In this document: positions 45,675 to 47,934 of the stretch, one piece after another | Layout: every line of letters starts with the position of its first letter | Position numbering within the stretch: position 1 is the stretch's first letter | Assembly (NCBI GenBank): GCA_035443185.1 | Contig: DAORRV010000016.1 | Location: 1-47,934, forward strand | DNA: 47,934 nt | Direction: 5' to 3' | From: UBA2330 sp035443185 | GTDB taxonomy: Bacteria; Bacteroidota; Ignavibacteria; Tepidaquicellales; Tepidaquicellaceae | Notes under the pieces: model-generated | The model's database searches: none | What the model was told of the DNA's origin: nothing | What the model saw: only the letters and a program-made list of their open reading frames with translations | Position numbers and translations under genes: made by a program

Positions 45675-45703
45675 AATCATCCTTGAGCCTTAAAGGCTTT
45701 GAG
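45675..45703. repeat. CTCAAAGCCTTAAAGG-type intergenic repeat, copy 2
   Basis: The reverse complement reads CTCAAAGCCTTTAAGG and matches the element at 17718-17747 with small changes. It lies in the divergent spacer between the cysteine desulfurase gene and pgsA, after a run of A/T-rich sequence. Confidence 0.45.
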
Positions 45704-45780
45704 ACAAGCTAAATCTTTAGACAAATGTGATATTATAATTTGATTGTTACTTTTATTTTTAAAATTCATTATTTTATCCC

Positions 45781-46335
45781 GTGCCTATAAATAAAGAATA
45801 CTTTTATATCTCCAACTTACTTTCGGTATTAAGGATCGTACTTCTTATACCACTGAGCTGGCTGATGCTGACAGAATTTGACACTAAAAATAATTTAATA
45901 ATTATTTTAGTTCTATGTATGTATTTATCTGATTTACTTGATGGATATCTTGCACGAAAGCTGAATGAAGTTTCGGAATTTGGGAAAATTATTGATCCGC
46001 TTGCAGACAAAATTTGTGTGATCGCAATAGCGGTTATATTAGTTTATTTAGACAGACTTCCTCTTTGGTTCGTTTCTGTTGTTGTGTTAAGAGATATTAC
46101 GATTTTAATTTTCGGTGTATATCTCAAAAGGAAAAAGGATATAACTTTAATGTCAAACTATCCGGGTAAAATAGCTGTCTTCTGTATCGGATTGGTATTA
46201 CTGTTTTCAATTATTGACAGTGAATCTTTAAAAATGATTTCAACTATTATGTATTTTGTTTCAATATTGATGATCGCTTACTCTTCACATTTATATCTGA
46301 AAAGATATTTAGAAACTGTCAGGAAACCTGTTTAA
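45781..46335 (+). CDS. pgsA: CDP-diacylglycerol-glycerol-3-phosphate phosphatidyltransferase (PgsA-like)
   Basis: A 184-residue membrane enzyme that starts at GTG. It makes phosphatidylglycerophosphate. The signature SDLLDGYLARKLNEVSEFGKIIDPLADK holds DG, AR, G and DPxxD, the PgsA form of the CDP-alcohol motif. Five hydrophobic spans fit the fold. It heads a plus-strand run with the HU-like gene (9 nt), ruvX and the AlbA_2 gene. With PssA it allows this cell both zwitterionic and anionic phospholipids. Confidence 0.92.
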   Translation: MPINKEYFYISNLLSVLRIVLLIPLSWLMLTEFDTKNNLIIILVLCMYLSDLLDGYLARKLNEVSEFGKIIDPLADKICVIAIAVILVYLDRLPLWFVSVVVLRDITILIFGVYLKRKKDITLMSNYPGKIAVFCIGLVLLFSIIDSESLKMISTIMYFVSILMIAYSSHLYLKRYLETVRKPV

Positions 46336-46344
46336 TATTTTATT

Positions 46345-46698
46345 ATGAAAGAAAAAATTAAAACATACACCAGAAAAGATATTGAACACAGACTCGGCGA
46401 TAAACTTGCAGGGAAACAGCTTACAGAAAAATTATTAGTTGACTCATTATTTGAATGTCTTCGTGAAGTCTTACTTGAAGCTGATCCTGTCTCAAGGCTT
46501 GAGATCAGAGACTTTGGTGTATTTGAAATTAAAAAGACCAAACCCAAACCTAAGGCAAGAAATATGCAGACCGGTGAATTTATTTTTGTGCCCGGCAGAC
46601 GGAAGATACATTTCAAACCGGGCAAGATCATCAGGGATTTTTTAAAAGAAGATTATGATGAAATTATTATAAAGGGTACAAACGATAAAGATAATTAA
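46345..46698 (+). CDS. HU/IHF family DNA-binding protein
   Basis: A 117-residue histone-like protein. The HU core is visible: TRKDIEHRLGDKLAGKQLTEKLL (dimerisation helices), RLEIRDFGVFEIKKTKPKPKARNMQTGE (the DNA-binding beta arm) and FVPGRRKIHFKPGK (the closing strand). About 20 acidic and polar residues follow the fold. The arm has no clear Pro at the usual intercalating position, so sharp bending is uncertain. It lies 9 nt after pgsA and 14 nt before ruvX. Confidence 0.93.
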   Translation: MKEKIKTYTRKDIEHRLGDKLAGKQLTEKLLVDSLFECLREVLLEADPVSRLEIRDFGVFEIKKTKPKPKARNMQTGEFIFVPGRRKIHFKPGKIIRDFLKEDYDEIIIKGTNDKDN

Positions 46699-46712
46699 TA
46701 AAACTAAATAAG

Positions 46713-47159
46713 TTGTTGAATACAAAATACATGGGCATTGATTACGGTGAAAAGCGGGTCGGTATTTCTGTCAGTGATGAAAGTAAGAAATTTTCTTTTA
46801 ACAGGGATTATATTTTTAATGATAAGGATTTTTTTAAAAATCTAACAAAATTGATCATCGCTGAGAATGTATCAAATATAGTGATTGGTTATCCTGTAAA
46901 GCTGAATTCTGACAGAACTGAACAAACTGACAATGTAGATAAATTTGCTGAAGATCTGAGAAAATATTTAGAGTCGAATAATGTAAAAGCTGAGCTGGCT
47001 TTTTTTGATGAAAGACTTACCAGCAAGATCGCAGCGGAAAGTCTTCTCAGATCAGGAATAAAAAAAATGAAGAGAAGAGAAAAAGGTCTGGTGGACGGAA
47101 TATCAGCGCAGCTTATACTACAGGACTATCTTGATAAAATGAATTATTCCGGCAGGTGA
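46713..47159 (+). CDS. ruvX: RuvX/YqgF-type Holliday junction resolvase-like protein
   Basis: A 148-residue RNase H-fold protein, starting at TTG (an ATG 15 nt later is possible). Conserved blocks are GIDYGEKRVGISVSDE (first catalytic Asp), VIGYPVKLNSDRTEQTDNV and FFDERLTSKIAAESLLRSG, with a last Asp in LVDGISAQLILQDYL. Members act in 16S rRNA 5'-end maturation and resemble Holliday junction resolvases. It is in line with pgsA and the HU-like gene. Confidence 0.94.
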   Translation: MLNTKYMGIDYGEKRVGISVSDESKKFSFNRDYIFNDKDFFKNLTKLIIAENVSNIVIGYPVKLNSDRTEQTDNVDKFAEDLRKYLESNNVKAELAFFDERLTSKIAAESLLRSGIKKMKRREKGLVDGISAQLILQDYLDKMNYSGR

Positions 47160-47208
47160 TAAGTTAGTAAGAATGCTTCGGCATTCAAAAAATTTTAATA
47201 TTAAGAAG

Positions 47209-47850
47209 ATGTATCTAATAGAATTACATGAAATGATTGAAGGAGGAGAGAATGAAAATGTGGAGTTCAAAAGAAAATTTTCTTCACCGGAAAAAATTGC
47301 AAAAGAGATGATCGCATTTGCGAATTCAAAAGGTGGAAAAATGATCTTCGGAGTGGATGATGACAAAAGCATTGTCGGAGTTGAAAGCGAGAAAGGTGAA
47401 CTGGAACTGATCTCAACTGCTGCGAGGCATTACTGCGAACCTGAAATAGAATTCAAAACCGATATCATGCTTCTGCGAAACAAAGACCTCGTAGTCGTGA
47501 CCATTGAAGAAAGCAAAATCAAACCTCACAGACTTATCTCGGATGATGATGAAAAATCTGAAAAAGTTTATATAAGATTTAAGGACAGGAGCATGCTCGC
47601 TTCAAAAGAAACTGTGAAGATTCTGAGAAATTCAAACGCAGATGCACATCCGGTCAATATCACTGTCGGTGATATTGAAAAGACATTGTTTGATTTTTTA
47701 AATAAGAATGAAAAGATCACTGTGAAAGGATTTAAAAAACTTGTAAATATTTCTGAAAGAAGAGCAAGCAGGACTCTTGTCAATCTTGTAAAAGCAAAAG
47801 TCATCAGACATAATTTTATGGGGAAGGAAGATTATTATACTTTGATATGA
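47209..47850 (+). CDS. AlbA_2 (Schlafen-like) DNA-binding protein with winged-helix tail
   Basis: A 213-residue protein. The AlbA_2 (previously AAA_4) domain covers about residues 8-125: MIEGGENENVEFKRKF, then AKEMIAFANSKGGKMIFGVDDDKSIVGV, and later VYIRFKDRSMLAS. A winged-helix segment follows (ITVKGFKKLVNISERRASRTLVNLVKAKVI), which should bind DNA or a partner. I chose the ATG at 47209 because it gives the normal start to the AlbA_2 domain; an in-frame ATG at 47173 would add 12 residues. Some members are regulators and some act in RNA or defence functions. It follows ruvX closely and is near the end of the window. Confidence 0.85.
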   Translation: MYLIELHEMIEGGENENVEFKRKFSSPEKIAKEMIAFANSKGGKMIFGVDDDKSIVGVESEKGELELISTAARHYCEPEIEFKTDIMLLRNKDLVVVTIEESKIKPHRLISDDDEKSEKVYIRFKDRSMLASKETVKILRNSNADAHPVNITVGDIEKTLFDFLNKNEKITVKGFKKLVNISERRASRTLVNLVKAKVIRHNFMGKEDYYTLI

Positions 47851-47877
47851 AATTGCAAATGTCAAATTACAAATGAC
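47850..47877. repeat. Two near-identical 14-mers and a following 11-bp repeat
   Basis: AAATTGCAAATGTC (47850-47863) is followed directly by AAATTACAAATGAC (47864-47877). The word AATTAAGAATT then occurs at 47898-47908 and 47919-47929. It is an intergenic short tandem repeat of the same type as the heptads at 42104-42152. Confidence 0.6.
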
Positions 47878-47934
47878 TAATAAAGAGTCAGAAAATAAAT
47901 TAAGAATTATAAATCAGGAATTAAGAATTGTTAA

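Overview
The window is AT-rich bacterial chromosome from a Gram-negative member of the Bacteroidota/Ignavibacteriota (FCB) group. Three things point there: secreted proteins ending in T9SS type A-like sorting domains with the motif FPNPFNPET, an LptD-type outer-membrane protein together with a second predicted beta-barrel, and a SprT-like protein with the C-terminal extension I know from Bacteroidota-type homologues. The sequence is a scaffold: a run of exactly 100 N sits inside aceF. I see no tRNA, rRNA, CRISPR array, insertion sequence or phage gene. Almost all of it reads as core chromosome.

Layout. 0.2-5.6 kb: YitT-type membrane protein, a DEDDh exonuclease/GIY-YIG (UvrC-like) fusion, dnaK, hsp20. 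5.8-8.0 kb (minus strand): a compact secreted redox cluster (FN3-T9SS protein, cupredoxin-T9SS protein, Tat-type Rieske protein). 8.1-16.9 kb: two distantly similar helical proteins of unknown function flanking urocanate hydratase, a degenerate PAP2-like membrane protein and a secreted dockerin-tailed protein. 16.9-22.1 kb: peroxiredoxin, membrane protein, GNAT, and an M23 peptidase fused to BTRD1-type repeats. 22.2-30.0 kb (minus strand): desaturase, VOC protein, metallophosphoesterase, SnoaL-like and AHSA1-like proteins, PAP2 phosphatase, a SprT-like protease, Tag glycosylase, DinB-family protein, aminotransferase. 30.2-37.1 kb: pyruvate dehydrogenase, with aceE-aceF on plus converging on lpd-arfB-SIMPL on minus. 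37.3-42.0 kb: beta-barrel protein, dapF, lptD. 42.3-47.9 kb: purC-psd-pssA, cysteine desulfurase, and pgsA-HU-ruvX-AlbA_2.

How the genes work together. AceE, AceF and Lpd make a complete pyruvate dehydrogenase. PssA and Psd are consecutive steps to phosphatidylethanolamine, and PgsA leads to phosphatidylglycerol. LptD and DapF serve the envelope. The minus-strand run DinB-Tag-SprT is tightly packed (11-nt overlap, then 7 nt) and looks like a small DNA-damage cassette.

The most notable item is the SprT-like gene. Its reading frame has no ATG, GTG or TTG for its first 108 codons, so normal gene calling loses the catalytic HEIAH half. It appears to start at ATT, 7 nt after the tag stop codon. 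Its last 16 codons are repeated 105 bp downstream, in frame, with almost only synonymous changes.
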